NCBI GenBank assembly: GCA_026989265.1
Contig: JALSJP010000034.1
Coordinates: 1 to 36,070, forward strand
Reading direction: 5' to 3'
Length of the DNA stretch: 36,070 nucleotides
Source of the DNA: Micavibrio sp.
GTDB lineage: Bacteria > Pseudomonadota > Alphaproteobacteria > Micavibrionales > Micavibrionaceae
The translations under genes and the position numbers were made by a program. Numbering within the stretch: position 1 is the stretch's first letter; the number at the start of each line of letters is the position of its first letter. The notes under the pieces were generated by a model. The model saw only the letters and a program-made list of their open reading frames with translations. It was not told the origin of the DNA and did no database searches. This document shows positions 16,011-25,873 of the stretch, piece after piece.

Positions 16011-16649
16011 ATGAAAGTAATTAACCCAAAAAAGCTTGTATGTATGGATAGCTATGCGAGCAAATATAACTATTCTATAGATTTAGCATATGCGCGTAAT
16101 GATAATTTGTTATTTGGTGAAAGAATTTATAAAAAAAGCGCGCAGCTTTGGCTATATAAAGATCTTGCGGAAATTGTATTTACTGCCTCTAAATATTGCT
16201 TTGAAGAGTATAAAGTGCGATTTATACTTTATGATGGACTGCGCACTACCGATGCACAAGAAGCCATGATGCGCACAAAGCGCGTTCTTGATAATCCTCA
16301 TTGGTTGGAAAAGCCGCGATTACTTTCACCATCTGGCGCAGGCGGGCATCCGCGGGGCATGGCAATTGATATTGGTTTAGAAGATAAAAGCGGCGAATTG
16401 CTTGATATGGGGTGTATGTTTGATTGCTTAACCGAGCGAGCGCACCGCGAACATGAACATTCCCCTAAAATTATGCATAATAGGGAAATGCTGGATAACA
16501 GCATGGATATGGCTGCACGAAATCTAAATGTGCAACTTTTGCCACTTCCAGAAGAATGGTGGGACTTCCGTTTGCCTCCTGAAATTTACGAACAATATAA
16601 GCCTTTATCAGATAATAATTTACCAAAACATATGAGGTTAGTTAATTAA
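16011..16649 (+). CDS. M15 family metallopeptidase, D-Ala-D-Ala dipeptidase (VanX/DdpX)-like
   Basis: A protein of 212 residues without a signal peptide, so probably cytoplasmic. The family pattern is clear: FILYDGLRTTDAQ, then SGAGGHPRGMAIDIGL with zinc ligands H113 and D120, then PEEWWDFRLP with E182 as catalytic base. In VanX the third zinc ligand is the His of EWWH; here that place is Asp185. Family members split D-Ala-D-Ala and related peptides in wall recycling or resistance. With the His replaced, activity or substrate may differ, or Asp may bind zinc instead. The gene is divergent from the icm run and convergent with the histidine kinase gene, and no van genes are near, so vancomycin resistance is not implied. 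Confidence 0.8.
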   Translation: MKVINPKKLVCMDSYASKYNYSIDLAYARNDNLLFGERIYKKSAQLWLYKDLAEIVFTASKYCFEEYKVRFILYDGLRTTDAQEAMMRTKRVLDNPHWLEKPRLLSPSGAGGHPRGMAIDIGLEDKSGELLDMGCMFDCLTERAHREHEHSPKIMHNREMLDNSMDMAARNLNVQLLPLPEEWWDFRLPPEIYEQYKPLSDNNLPKHMRLVN

Positions 16650-16664
16650 TTAATTACTATAACA

Positions 16665-19600
16665 CTAAGCTAACCATTGTTTAAAAGCTTCCTTTGTCTC
16701 TTCATCGGCAGATTTTAATTTTTGCGCCTCACTTATGGCAAGGTCTTTTTGTGACATTTTAGCAGCCATCTCAATTTTGCCAGCGATATCACTTACCTTT
16801 CTCATGCCAAAATTACCTGCCATGCCTTTAAGTTCGTGCGCGCGCGCTCCTAGTGATAAAATATCTTTTTTCTCTATAAGCAGTCTCATGTTTTCAATAA
16901 TTTCACTGGATTTATCCAAAAACCCGTTTAATAGCTCAGAGAATTGATCTTTTTTTAATGTGTTTGCTAAGCTTTCTATCATGGCTATGTCAAGCACAGC
17001 ATGAATATCTATGTCAATGTTATTAGGCTTTTTTTGTTCAAGTAGGTATTTTTGAATTTCGGTAAGCTCTTCATTTACTTTTATATCAGCTGTTTGTTCT
17101 TCTTCCTTATCATTTGAAGCTTTATCTGTGTCTAATGTTAAATTAACTTCTTTATCTAAAATAGTATCACTTGTTTTTGTAGCTATATTTACCTCAGAAT
17201 CACTTACAAAATCCACCCTATCGTCAAATTCTAAATTATGGGTAATGCTGTTTAGATTCGCTTTATCACCCTTTATTTCTGCTACTTCATTCTCAAATTT
17301 ACCTATAGAGGCATTATATATAACATCCATCAATTTTTTTGAATCTATGGGCTTGGCGATAAATCCATTCATTCGCATTTCAAAATATTTTTCTATATCT
17401 TCTAGCTGCACATTGCCTGTTAGCGCAATAATAGGGGTGCTGGCTATTTCTTTATCATCCATAGCCCTTAATTTGCGCGTCGCCTCAAGTCCATCCATTC
17501 CATCCATTTGAATATCCATAAGTATAAGGTCAAATTTATTTTTAGCACATAGTTCAAGAGCTTCTAAGCCGTTAGTCGCCATTGATAGTATATGCCCATC
17601 GCGAGATAGAAAACCCTCTAAAACATTCCTGTTCATCTCATTATCTTCAACAATTAAAATACTCATGGGAGCGGCATGTTTTGTTTCAAAAGAAGATGAT
17701 TTACTAGAATCGCCTTCTTCTTCTATTATTATATCTGAAGGCTTTACTTCATCTAACCTAATATCAAACATGAAAGTACTGCCAATGCCTTGCTGGCTTT
17801 CTACTTTGATTTCCGCGCCCATAGCTTCAATTAGTTTACTGGAAATGGCAAGTCCAAGCCCAGTGCCGCCATATTTGCGTGATGTACTGGTTTCTGCTTG
17901 TTTAAATGGTGTGAATAATTTAGCTATTCCTTCTTTTGAAATGCCAATACCACTATCTTTAATCGCAAAATTAATAAGCGGATTTTCTTTAGTTCCCGAG
18001 CATTTTATTTCTATTGTAACATGCCCATTTTCTGTAAATTTTAGGGCATTATTTACAAGATTAAGAAGCACTTGGCGCAAGCGCGTTGGGTCTCCCATAA
18101 GTCTTTTAGGGACATTACCATCAATTTCTGATGTTAATTTTATATTTTTTTGTAATGCGTGTCCCGACATTAAAACCGTAATATCATTGGCAAGCCCACG
18201 AATATCAAAATCCACGATTTCTAATTCCATGCCCCCATGTTCGATTTTCTCGAAATCCAATATATCATTTAGTAAAGACATCATGCTTTCGCCCGACTTA
18301 TTAATTATATCAGTGTAGTTATGCTGGTTCTTTGTGAGGCTGGTCTCTTGAAGCAATTGCACCATTCCCAATATCCCGTTCATTGGTGTTCTAATTTCAT
18401 GACTAACCACTGCAAGAAATGCTGATTTTGCTTGATTAGCTTTATCGGCTATTTCCTTTGCCTTGCGCATTTCCTCTGTTCTTTTTACTTCGCGTTCGCG
18501 CAATTCTGCCATTAACTCACGCTCTCTTTCAATTACGCGCAATAGACGCGCTTGATCGGCGAAATCCTTTGATTTTTGCAATTTTGCAATTGATTGTTCC
18601 TCATGTCTTTTATACATCTCCTTTTGCTGTTTTCTTATTTTGCTATTTTTATTTGATCTTAAATAAGAGGCTATAAAACATATTGCCACCAATATTTGCA
18701 GCACCCAAAATAGATTAAGCGTAAAGGTTGAGGTTGGTAGAATATTAAGCGATGATAATGCCAAAATCATAAAAGATAGCGCAACAAGCCCAAGCCCTGA
18801 GCAAAACATCAATGTTGTTATTCGTGATTTAATAGTTGTAAAAGCTGTTATTACAATAACGGAAATAAAGCTTAAACATATAGCTCCCGTTAATATTAGA
18901 AACGCTACTTTGCTTGACCCTAAAATAAATAAATATGCCATAGAAGCAGCAAATATAAATATTGCTATACTTATTAATGCCACGCTTTCCATAGGTTTAC
19001 GGTCATATGTAATTTTCATAAAGAATTTTGTAGCTATGATAGTCGATATAAGGCTAGTCATATAAAGTATAAACAGGGTTTTTCCATTTAAAATTCCGCT
19101 AGCTATAAAATTCTCATTTAGGCTAAAAAATATAGTGTAAAGCAAAATATAATAAAACAGTAATGCCAGTGAAGCATTGCTACGCCCAATATAATATGAT
19201 GAAATGAAAAATGATATTAGGGCTATGAAAATCAATGAAGCTATAGTGATTTTATGACTACCTAATAATGTATCTTTCATATATTTATTTTGCATGATCA
19301 ATTCTGGAGCAATAATCAAGGGCATAGCGCCAGCACTTTCTACATATATAAGGAAAGTATTTTCACTGCCCGAAGCTATTCTTATTGGAATAGCCGCGCC
19401 GATAAAGGGCGATTTGGCTTTGACATTATCTGACTGAGGGTAAGATAGGCTTTGTTTCGTGGTATAATTCATAATATTGATTTTTTTGACTAAGCCAGAA
19501 CGCCCATCTAGCGTATTTCCAAAATGCAAAATCCAATCATCTGTTTTTGATTTATTATATACCGTGAATAAAATCCATGCAGGATCATTGCTAATTCCTA

Positions 19601-19880
19601 AATTTATAACATTTGAATTTATTTTAGCTCCGCGCAAGTTACTACGATGGCGAGACATAATAGTATTGGGGCTTAATATTTTATCTTCATCAAACGTTAC
19701 ATAGCTATATGATGCAATTGAAAGTGATTGAACGGTATTATCTAATGTTATTACTTGTTTATTTTGTGCATATGCATTTTGAAGTATTAAGATATTGGCA
19801 AGCATAAACAAAGCCACAATCATAAATGATTTTGCTCCACACTTGCTTGTTCTTATCTTTAAATTTTGCTGCATAACCAT
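16665..19880 (-). CDS. Hybrid histidine kinase with 7TM sensor, receiver and Hpt domains
   Basis: A protein of 1071 residues. A signal peptide ends near AYAQ (39). The periplasmic domain (about 42-200) and the seven-helix block (about 208-406) resemble the 7TMR-DISM sensor layout. A coiled coil (410-485) leads into HisKA with [12 protein letters not shown] (H494), then HATPase motifs [15 protein letters not shown] and [11 protein letters not shown] receiver domain follows with [10 protein letters not shown] and the phosphoacceptor D789 in [11 protein letters not shown] low-complexity acidic linker (about 865-955) connects to a C-terminal Hpt domain with [11 protein letters not shown] (H1015). 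All relay residues are present, so a His-Asp-His phosphorelay within one chain is likely, passing to a separate regulator not seen next to it. The ligand is unknown. Confidence 0.92.
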   Translation of the reverse strand: MVMQQNLKIRTSKCGAKSFMIVALFMLANILILQNAYAQNKQVITLDNTVQSLSIASYSYVTFDEDKILSPNTIMSRHRSNLRGAKINSNVINLGISNDPAWILFTVYNKSKTDDWILHFGNTLDGRSGLVKKINIMNYTTKQSLSYPQSDNVKAKSPFIGAAIPIRIASGSENTFLIYVESAGAMPLIIAPELIMQNKYMKDTLLGSHKITIASLIFIALISFFISSYYIGRSNASLALLFYYILLYTIFFSLNENFIASGILNGKTLFILYMTSLISTIIATKFFMKITYDRKPMESVALISIAIFIFAASMAYLFILGSSKVAFLILTGAICLSFISVIVITAFTTIKSRITTLMFCSGLGLVALSFMILALSSLNILPTSTFTLNLFWVLQILVAICFIASYLRSNKNSKIRKQQKEMYKRHEEQSIAKLQKSKDFADQARLLRVIERERELMAELREREVKRTEEMRKAKEIADKANQAKSAFLAVVSHEIRTPMNGILGMVQLLQETSLTKNQHNYTDIINKSGESMMSLLNDILDFEKIEHGGMELEIVDFDIRGLANDITVLMSGHALQKNIKLTSEIDGNVPKRLMGDPTRLRQVLLNLVNNALKFTENGHVTIEIKCSGTKENPLINFAIKDSGIGISKEGIAKLFTPFKQAETSTSRKYGGTGLGLAISSKLIEAMGAEIKVESQQGIGSTFMFDIRLDEVKPSDIIIEEEGDSSKSSSFETKHAAPMSILIVEDNEMNRNVLEGFLSRDGHILSMATNGLEALELCAKNKFDLILMDIQMDGMDGLEATRKLRAMDDKEIASTPIIALTGNVQLEDIEKYFEMRMNGFIAKPIDSKKLMDVIYNASIGKFENEVAEIKGDKANLNSITHNLEFDDRVDFVSDSEVNIATKTSDTILDKEVNLTLDTDKASNDKEEEQTADIKVNEELTEIQKYLLEQKKPNNIDIDIHAVLDIAMIESLANTLKKDQFSELLNGFLDKSSEIIENMRLLIEKKDILSLGARAHELKGMAGNFGMRKVSDIAGKIEMAAKMSQKDLAISEAQKLKSADEETKEAFKQWLA

Positions 19881-19942
19881 TTGAATTTAATAGACCTTAT
19901 TGTTCTATTGAGGAATTATAAGGCAAAACCATTAATGATTCA

Positions 19943-20527
19943 TTACAAAAGTGACGTTGCTAATATTTTTATAGCCTCGGGATATGCTTTATGCTCTTGC
20001 TCTAACACCCTATCAGATAAAATGCTGGCAGTATCACCACCATATATGGGAACGCTTTTTTGCAAGATTATATCGCCGCTATCTAGCTCTGAGTTTACAA
20101 AATGCACAGTGCAGCCTGATTCTTTTCTGCCATCATTTATCGCGCGTTCATGGGTGTTAAGCCCCTTATAATCAGGCAATAATGATGGATGTATATTGAT
20201 GATTCTGCCAGTCCATTGATCGGTAAATGACCCTGTCAAAATTCGCATAAATCCAGCTAGAACTATTAAATCAACATCATGTTTTTCAAGCCTTTTGCTA
20301 ATTTCACTTTCAAAATCTTCGCGGGCTGTATATTTTTTGTGATTAACCATTTCTGTGGCTATGCCTGCATTTTGCGCAGATATTATGCCTTGCGCATCAG
20401 GATTATTTGATAAAACCACTGCTATTTCTGCTGGGAAATTTGGTGATTTGCACGCCTCCATTATTGAAAGCATGTTAGAGCCTCTGCCTGATATAAAAAT
20501 AGCTAATTTTAGCTTTTTCAGTCCCAT
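19943..20527 (-). CDS. purN: Phosphoribosylglycinamide formyltransferase PurN
   Basis: A protein of 194 residues that transfers a formyl group from 10-formyl-THF to GAR in step three of purine synthesis. Motifs are FISGRGSNM near the N-terminus for the phosphate site, [10 protein letters not shown] for folate, [12 protein letters not shown] with N111 and H113, and [11 protein letters not shown] with D149; these three are the family's catalytic residues. It overlaps the end of purM by 10 bases, and the pair is a conserved purine operon in proteobacteria. Complete and of standard length. Confidence 0.96.
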   Translation of the reverse strand: MGLKKLKLAIFISGRGSNMLSIMEACKSPNFPAEIAVVLSNNPDAQGIISAQNAGIATEMVNHKKYTAREDFESEISKRLEKHDVDLIVLAGFMRILTGSFTDQWTGRIINIHPSLLPDYKGLNTHERAINDGRKESGCTVHFVNSELDSGDIILQKSVPIYGGDTASILSDRVLEQEHKAYPEAIKILATSLL

Positions 20528-21660
20528 GATGCGCCAAGGTTATTAAGTTTAATTACTATATCAGAATTGCTTTGTTTTTCTATTTTGCCAATTGAAAATA
20601 CATTTTCTCCATTATTTGCCAGCGACTCTTTCACATTTTTTGCATGTTTCGGATCGCAAATAACAACCATGCCAATTCCGCAATTAAGAGTTCGCGCAAG
20701 GTCAGAATTATCAAGGTTGCCGCGCTTTTTAAGCCATTTAAATATAGCGGGCAATTCCCAAGTTGCAACATCAATATCAGCGGTAAGACCAACGGGAAGC
20801 GCGCGCGGAATATTCTCCGTTAGACCGCCACCTGTTATATGCGCCATGCCTTTAATCGCTGGCGCGCCGCCTTCGGATTTTATTTCAAGCGCAGCAAGCA
20901 ACGCCTTGACATATATACGCGTCGGAGCAAGCAATGCATCACCAAGTGTTTTTGCTGGGATAGTAGTTTGCTTATTCTCATCACCATCTTGCATTGCAAT
21001 ATCCATATCAAATGGCAGTGCGCTTTCATAATTAAGCTCGCTATTATTATTTATAATGCTGCGAACAAGGGAGTATCCGTTTGAGTGAACTCCATTTGAA
21101 GCAAGAGCCAAAATGACGTCGCCCTCTTTGATTTTATCACCAGTAATTAAAGACTTACGATCCACTGCGCCAACAGTAAAGCCTGCTAAATCATAATCAC
21201 CACCAGCATAAAGCCCTGGCATTTCTGCAGTCTCGCCACCAATTAGTGCGCATCCTGCAATCTCGCAGCCTTTTGCAATTCCTTCTATAACCGATTTTGC
21301 GACCGTGTTTTCTAGCTTGCCCGTAGCAAAATAATCAAGGAAGAATAAAGGCTCTGCCCCTTGTACAACCAAATCATTAACGCACATAGCAACCGCATCA
21401 ATTCCAATTGTATCATGCCTATCAGAATCAATGGCGATCTTAATTTTTGTGCCAACTCCATCGGTTGAGGATACAAGGATGGGGTCTTCATATCCTGCTG
21501 CTTTTGGATCAAATAACGCGCCAAAACCGCCGATACCGCTCATAACTCCGCTACGCACCGTTTTCTTAATTGCAGGCTTTATTTGCTCAACTAAATCTGC
21601 CGCCGCGTCAATATCTACGCCAGCTTGTTTATATGCACTTTCTTGTATTTGTTCTTTCAT
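20518..21660 (-). CDS. purM: Phosphoribosylformylglycinamidine cyclo-ligase PurM
   Basis: A protein of 380 residues that closes FGAM to AIR with ATP, step five of purine synthesis. Recognizable parts are [56 protein letters not shown] and [14 protein letters not shown]. It starts with [20 protein letters not shown], the usual PurM opening. It is slightly longer than the common 345 residues, mostly through loops in the second half. It is upstream of and overlapping purN, divergent from the DUF2066 gene across 63 bases (21661-21723) that should hold both promoters. Confidence 0.96.
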   Translation of the reverse strand: MKEQIQESAYKQAGVDIDAAADLVEQIKPAIKKTVRSGVMSGIGGFGALFDPKAAGYEDPILVSSTDGVGTKIKIAIDSDRHDTIGIDAVAMCVNDLVVQGAEPLFFLDYFATGKLENTVAKSVIEGIAKGCEIAGCALIGGETAEMPGLYAGGDYDLAGFTVGAVDRKSLITGDKIKEGDVILALASNGVHSNGYSLVRSIINNNSELNYESALPFDMDIAMQDGDENKQTTIPAKTLGDALLAPTRIYVKALLAALEIKSEGGAPAIKGMAHITGGGLTENIPRALPVGLTADIDVATWELPAIFKWLKKRGNLDNSDLARTLNCGIGMVVICDPKHAKNVKESLANNGENVFSIGKIEKQSNSDIVIKLNNLGASWD

Positions 21661-21723
21661 GTTGCTCTTATGCTCACATAGTTATAAAACTAATATATAT
21701 ATTCATCAATTTAAAGGGTTACC

Positions 21724-22884
21724 ATGGGAATACCTCATCACGCTTTTAACTGCAAGTTTTTAATGATTTGCATCATTGTGATTTTATCGTCTTTATCAAT
21801 CGCAAGCACGGCTAATGCTTATGACTCTTTGTTTATCGTAGAGGGCATAAAGGTTGATGTGACGGCCAAAAACTCTGTGATAGCGGGGGAGCGTGCGCTT
21901 GACCAAGCCCAAGCCCAAGCTTTTAAAGTGCTTACTAAGCGCATGGTAGAAGAAGCGCAAGTGCAAAATATGGCGTTGCCTGATTCTTTAACTATATCAT
22001 CCCTTGTAAAAGATTATGAAATAACTAATGAGCAATTATCTGCGGTTAGATATGTAGCAACCTATACTTTTCGTTTCCAAGAAGACGCGGTTAGTAAATT
22101 TTTCGCTGTATCAGGGGTGGATTTCACAAATGAGAGCAGTAAAACTTTATTAGTTTTGCCAATATTGCAAAATGGCAGAAAAAGCATTTTATGGTCAGGG
22201 GGTAATGTCTGGATGCAGGCATGGTCTCGCTATAATATATCAAGCGGTCTTGTCCCTATCGAAGTTCCTATCGGTGATCTAATGGATATATCTGATATAA
22301 ATGAAGATAATGCTTTAAGATATGAGCGCAGCAAGCTTGATCGCATTCTTGCTCGTTATGATGCAAAAGAGGCGGCAATTATGGTTGCTGTTCCCGATGC
22401 TAATTTGCAAAATGGTGGGGAGCTACGCATTAGTATTTATCGAACTGACCACGCGCGCGCGCAGCATGTTCGTGATATTATTATATCTTCTAAAAATAAT
22501 GAAACTCTTGAGCAAATTTATGATCGCGGCGTTACCAAAGCATATCGCGCATTACAAAATGATTGGAAAAATAAAACATTATCGAGAGCATCTCAAAGCC
22601 AAATATTTCATGTTCGCGTTCCATTCAAGAATATAAGGCAATGGGTAAAAGTAAACCAAGTTATATCTAAGGCACATGGGGTTAGTGATATTTCGGTGCT
22701 ATCCATTAGCAAAACAGAGGCTAATTTATCTTTTAAATTTGGCGGAGATGAGGCTCGTTTGCGTGATGTTTTCTCTCGCTCTAACCTATCCCTTGGCACT
22801 GGTCATGAAAATTCAGCATCTCAATCAGTTATATATGATGTGACATATAATAAAAAACGTGGCAGCAATGTTCACACATTTTAA
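21724..22884 (+). CDS. DUF2066 family exported protein
   Basis: A protein of 386 residues with a signal peptide (hydrophobic stretch 12-28, cleavage near TANA). The mature N-terminus YDSLFIVEGIKVDVTA followed by A..RALDQAQAQAFKVLTKRMV is the DUF2066 pattern, a periplasmic domain with no defined function. The C-terminal part has repeated beta and alpha elements. It is typically found next to perM and hda, as here, between purM and those genes. It ends 13 bases before perM and is probably co-transcribed with it. Confidence 0.8.
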   Translation: MGIPHHAFNCKFLMICIIVILSSLSIASTANAYDSLFIVEGIKVDVTAKNSVIAGERALDQAQAQAFKVLTKRMVEEAQVQNMALPDSLTISSLVKDYEITNEQLSAVRYVATYTFRFQEDAVSKFFAVSGVDFTNESSKTLLVLPILQNGRKSILWSGGNVWMQAWSRYNISSGLVPIEVPIGDLMDISDINEDNALRYERSKLDRILARYDAKEAAIMVAVPDANLQNGGELRISIYRTDHARAQHVRDIIISSKNNETLEQIYDRGVTKAYRALQNDWKNKTLSRASQSQIFHVRVPFKNIRQWVKVNQVISKAHGVSDISVLSISKTEANLSFKFGGDEARLRDVFSRSNLSLGTGHENSASQSVIYDVTYNKKRGSNVHTF

Positions 22885-22897
22885 GGGGATAATTTAA

Positions 22898-24007
22898 ATG
22901 AGTGTTAAGCCATTAAAGCCAACAACCCATATGATTTTTTGGGGATGTGCAACTATATTATTTATACTAACAATTATCTTGTTTAAATCGGTTTTATTGC
23001 CATTTGTTTTGGGAATTGCCGTGGCATATTTGCTAAATCCTATTGTAAATAAGCTTGGGGATATAGGAATTGCGCGCGCGCCTGCTGCTATTATAATATT
23101 GGGCAGTTTCTTGCTTATTATCGCTGGGTTTATCGGGGTAGTTTCGCCTATTATTTATCGGGAGCTATCACAATTTTCCAATGATCTTCCAAATTATATT
23201 GAAAAATTCTGGGGAATTATGAGCCCAATAACCGCGCGTTTGGATCAATATATTGGCGGTGCGCAAGGCGAGAGTCTAGAATCTCTTTTAAAGCAAAATT
23301 CAAGTTCAGCCATAAGCGTTGCCAATTATGTTATGCAGAAATTTGCATCTGGCGGTCAGGCTGTTATGGATACTATATCGGTAATCATATTCATGCCAAT
23401 CGTGGCATATTTCATGATGAAAGAATGGTTAAATGTAACAAAATGGGTGCAAGATTTAATGCCGCGCCATTCCAAGGAAGTTATCATGGGGCTATTAGAG
23501 CAAATTAACAAAAAGCTATCTGGCTTTGTTCGCGGGCAAATAACTGTTGCTGTATTTTTGGGCGTGGCATATGCAATTGCCCTTTCGATTGCTGGCTTGA
23601 AATACGGTATTTTGATTGGGTTACTGTCAGGGTTACTATCAGTTATCCCAATGTTTGGCTCTATCGTTGGGCTGCTGGTTAGCATTACTGTGGCATGGTT
23701 TCAGGCGGGTGATATTGTGTTTGTTGGGATAATTGCAGCTATCTTTATTGCCGGACAACTTATAGAGGGTAATTTTCTTACTCCTAAATTGGTTGGAGAT
23801 AGCGTAGGGCTGCACCCACTTTGGGTATTTTTCTCTCTGCTTGCTGGCGGCGCATTGCTTGGTATATTGGGGATGTTTTTGGCTGTGCCTATTGCCGCGG
23901 TTATTGGCGTTTTGATTGCTTTCGGGCTTAAGAAATACAAGGAAAGCGCTTATTACAAAGATATTGATGTAAAAGAAAAACCAAAGAAAATCAAAAATGG
24001 CAAATAA
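22898..24007 (+). CDS. AI-2E family transporter (PerM-like permease)
   Basis: An integral membrane protein of 369 residues with about eight hydrophobic segments: two near the N-terminus (about 11-45), one at 60-85, then a long soluble stretch (about 90-150), and the rest in the C-terminal half, including the QLIEGNFLTPKLVGDSVGLHPL motif region that marks the family. Members are variously linked to autoinducer-2 export, Na+/H+ antiport or general permease roles, so no substrate is assigned. It overlaps the start of the hda gene by 11 bases. RBS GGGG stands upstream of the ATG. Confidence 0.88.
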   Translation: MSVKPLKPTTHMIFWGCATILFILTIILFKSVLLPFVLGIAVAYLLNPIVNKLGDIGIARAPAAIIILGSFLLIIAGFIGVVSPIIYRELSQFSNDLPNYIEKFWGIMSPITARLDQYIGGAQGESLESLLKQNSSSAISVANYVMQKFASGGQAVMDTISVIIFMPIVAYFMMKEWLNVTKWVQDLMPRHSKEVIMGLLEQINKKLSGFVRGQITVAVFLGVAYAIALSIAGLKYGILIGLLSGLLSVIPMFGSIVGLLVSITVAWFQAGDIVFVGIIAAIFIAGQLIEGNFLTPKLVGDSVGLHPLWVFFSLLAGGALLGILGMFLAVPIAAVIGVLIAFGLKKYKESAYYKDIDVKEKPKKIKNGK

Positions 24008-24689
24008 AGTGCAGCAAATCCCGCTAGACTTAGGCTCTCGCCATGCATTTGGGCGCTCTGATTTCCATATAGGGGCTAGCAATCGTGACGCGGTTGGTTG
24101 GATTGACCGTTGGCCTAACTGGTGCGCCCCTGCATTGGTATTGCAAGGCGCGGCGGCAAGCGGTAAAAGTCATTTAGCAGCCGTATGGCAGGATAAAACA
24201 AATGCAGCTATCATAAAGCCTGAAATGCTTACCCATAAGTCAGCGCAAGAATTATTTAATATGGGTGATAATTTGGTAATTGATGGTCTTGACCCGTGGC
24301 TTGGCGATAAACTGGCGGAAACCACATTATTTCATCTTTATAATATGCTTAAAGAAGAGCAAAAAACCGTGATGATTACTATGCGCATGACCATGTCACG
24401 CTCGAATTTTGCCCTAGAAGACCTTGCTTCACGCCTTCGCGCCGCGCCAAGTGTTACAATACATGCGCCTGATGATATGCTGCTTGCATCTGTTATAATC
24501 AAACTGTTTAGCGATAGGCAGCTTAGTGTTAGCAATGATATAATTTCATATCTGCTCCCAAGGATGGAACGCTCATTCGCCGCCGCCAAAGAGGTGGTAG
24601 AAAATGCAGATCACATGGCTTTATCTGAAAAACGCAGCATATCAGTCCCCCTAATGCGCAAAGTACTAGCCGCCATGCAAGAAGAGTAA
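23997..24689 (+). CDS. hda: DnaA-related regulator Hda/HdaA
   Basis: A AAA+ protein of 230 residues that, with the DNA polymerase clamp, stimulates ATP hydrolysis by DnaA and so limits re-initiation of replication. An N-terminal clamp-binding motif QIPLDL is at residues 7-12. Walker A is GAAASGKSHL (51-60) and Walker B is LVIDGLDPW. The stretch RLRAAPSVTIHAPDD has the pattern of the DnaA/Hda sensor region. It overlaps the perM-like gene, a common alphaproteobacterial arrangement. A size of about 230 residues matches HdaA of Caulobacter. Confidence 0.88.
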   Translation: MANKVQQIPLDLGSRHAFGRSDFHIGASNRDAVGWIDRWPNWCAPALVLQGAAASGKSHLAAVWQDKTNAAIIKPEMLTHKSAQELFNMGDNLVIDGLDPWLGDKLAETTLFHLYNMLKEEQKTVMITMRMTMSRSNFALEDLASRLRAAPSVTIHAPDDMLLASVIIKLFSDRQLSVSNDIISYLLPRMERSFAAAKEVVENADHMALSEKRSISVPLMRKVLAAMQEE

Positions 24690-24815
24690 CTTGTTTTTTA
24701 GATGTAACAATTTTATAAGCTTGCAATGCCGATAAGGAATTACTAACCCACTTATAGTCTAGTCGCCGATTTAAAAAAGTTTGTCCGTTTTTACAGCTAG
24801 ACCTATTAAAAATGC
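24690..24815. other. Intergenic stretch beside the IS6 remnant, no gene seen
   Basis: This stretch after hda contains no convincing gene on either strand. A minus-strand frame through it runs on into hda, and its amino acids resemble nothing I recognize. It is bounded on the right by the IS6-like inverted repeat at 24816. Confidence 0.5.
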
Positions 24816-25012
24816 GGTTCTGTCGCAAGAATATGCTTAGGTTAAGAAAAAGCTATATTTACTATGTCTTATGCAGCAAAAAGACGGAACTGCTCTGCAT
24901 TGGTTAATTCGTTATCATTGCTTTTTATAGCTCAAGCTATAAGATTAAGTACCAATGAACACATTGGATAATTACAATTAGCAAGTTTTACTACAAATTT
25001 TGCAACAGAACC
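24816..25012 (-). mobile_element. Internally deleted IS6-family element, 197 bp
   Basis: The ends are inverted repeats: GGTTCTGTCGCAAGA at 24816-24830, and on the other strand GGTTCTGTTGCAAAA at 25012-24998 (13 of 15 match). GGTTCTGTTGCAAA is the terminal repeat of IS6-family elements such as the IS257/IS240 group. Just inside the low-coordinate end, the minus strand encodes NELTNAEQFRLFAA and a stop, which fits the last residues of an IS6 transposase. The rest of the transposase is deleted. Flanking 8-base sequences differ (AAAAATGC and TCACCGCT), so no target duplication remains. Confidence 0.75.
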
Positions 25013-25788
25013 TCACCGCTGCGCTCACCGCTACCGCTAGTATCATCGCTATCTGATGAGCTATCATCCGTTTTATTTTTTGTTACAATATCGTTATTCT
25101 TATCGTATTTATCGTCATTTTTTGCACTTACTAAATCGAGCATATCACCTAATGCAGTTAAAGGACTAGATTGGGTTTTATTAGGGTCAAACTTACCTTC
25201 TTTAAAATTTTGCCTATCTTCAACAAGGTTATTTTGGATCTCAAGAATTTCCTGCGTAGAGTTTGCCTCTTGTATTAAGGCTTCTTTCTTCTTCACATGT
25301 TTTTTGAACTTAACAAGTTTCTTACGTTTGGCACTTGCCGCTTTCATTGCTGCGGCTTCTATTTCAGTGCTGGCTTTTTCCTCTATTCTTTCATCAATGA
25401 TCGCGATTTCATCGGTAATTCCTTGTTTAATTTCAACGACTTGCTTTATCGCGAAATCAAATATAATATTAAAGCTACGCTCCATTTCTATTGCAATTTC
25501 ATTCATATCATCCCAAAATTGCTTAAGACGGCGTTTTTTCTTTTTATCACCAGATAATATGCCCTCCATAGCCATAGAGGAATGCTCACCATGCACAAGA
25601 TGTTGCAGGCTTAAACCTGTTTGATAGCCTTTTAGCTCAAGTGCTAATTGAACAATATTGCGAAGCGATTCCCGAAGGTTATCCAGTCCAATTGATTGTG
25701 GTTTTTCTAGAAAATCCAAAAGCTCGCGAAGGGAGGCTGTTTGCGGATCATCTTCTGCGCTTTTATCGAATATTGCTAGGCTGTTCAT
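24991..25788 (-). CDS. Unidentified coiled-coil protein, C-terminus supplied by an IS end
   Basis: A cytoplasmic-type protein of 265 residues that I do not recognize. It is helical throughout. Residues about 85-200 are rich in Lys, Glu, Ala and Ile and likely form coiled coils; a basic cluster KKKKRR lies near residue 83. The last 50 residues are a low-complexity Asp/Ser/Lys tail. The final six codons (VLLQNL) and the stop are made by the terminal inverted repeat of the IS6 remnant, so the original protein was probably longer or ended otherwise. It is divergent from eipB across 85 bases. Function unknown; it could be intact in effect, since only a disordered tail was cut. Confidence 0.6.
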   Translation of the reverse strand: MNSLAIFDKSAEDDPQTASLRELLDFLEKPQSIGLDNLRESLRNIVQLALELKGYQTGLSLQHLVHGEHSSMAMEGILSGDKKKKRRLKQFWDDMNEIAIEMERSFNIIFDFAIKQVVEIKQGITDEIAIIDERIEEKASTEIEAAAMKAASAKRKKLVKFKKHVKKKEALIQEANSTQEILEIQNNLVEDRQNFKEGKFDPNKTQSSPLTALGDMLDLVSAKNDDKYDKNNDIVTKNKTDDSSSDSDDTSGSGERSGEVLLQNL

Positions 25789-25873
25789 TTATCCGCTTTC
25801 TATTTTTTATATTAATTATCAAAACCTAAAGTATTTACTTTTATTTGTCAAAAATAGAGCTATTATTAATCTG

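Noticed and set aside
16011-16649. Vancomycin resistance gene (vanX)
   Set aside because: No vanH, vanA or regulator genes nearby, the third zinc ligand differs, and the outer membrane makes this role unlikely; wall peptide recycling is more plausible.
24529-24828. A minus-strand frame of 99 codons beginning at the IS6 end and running into hda
   Set aside because: It overlaps the confident hda gene on the other strand, has no ribosome binding site, and its translation resembles no family.
24808-25020. An 8-bp target duplication around the IS6 remnant
   Set aside because: The flanks AAAAATGC and TCACCGCT do not match, so no duplication can be claimed.
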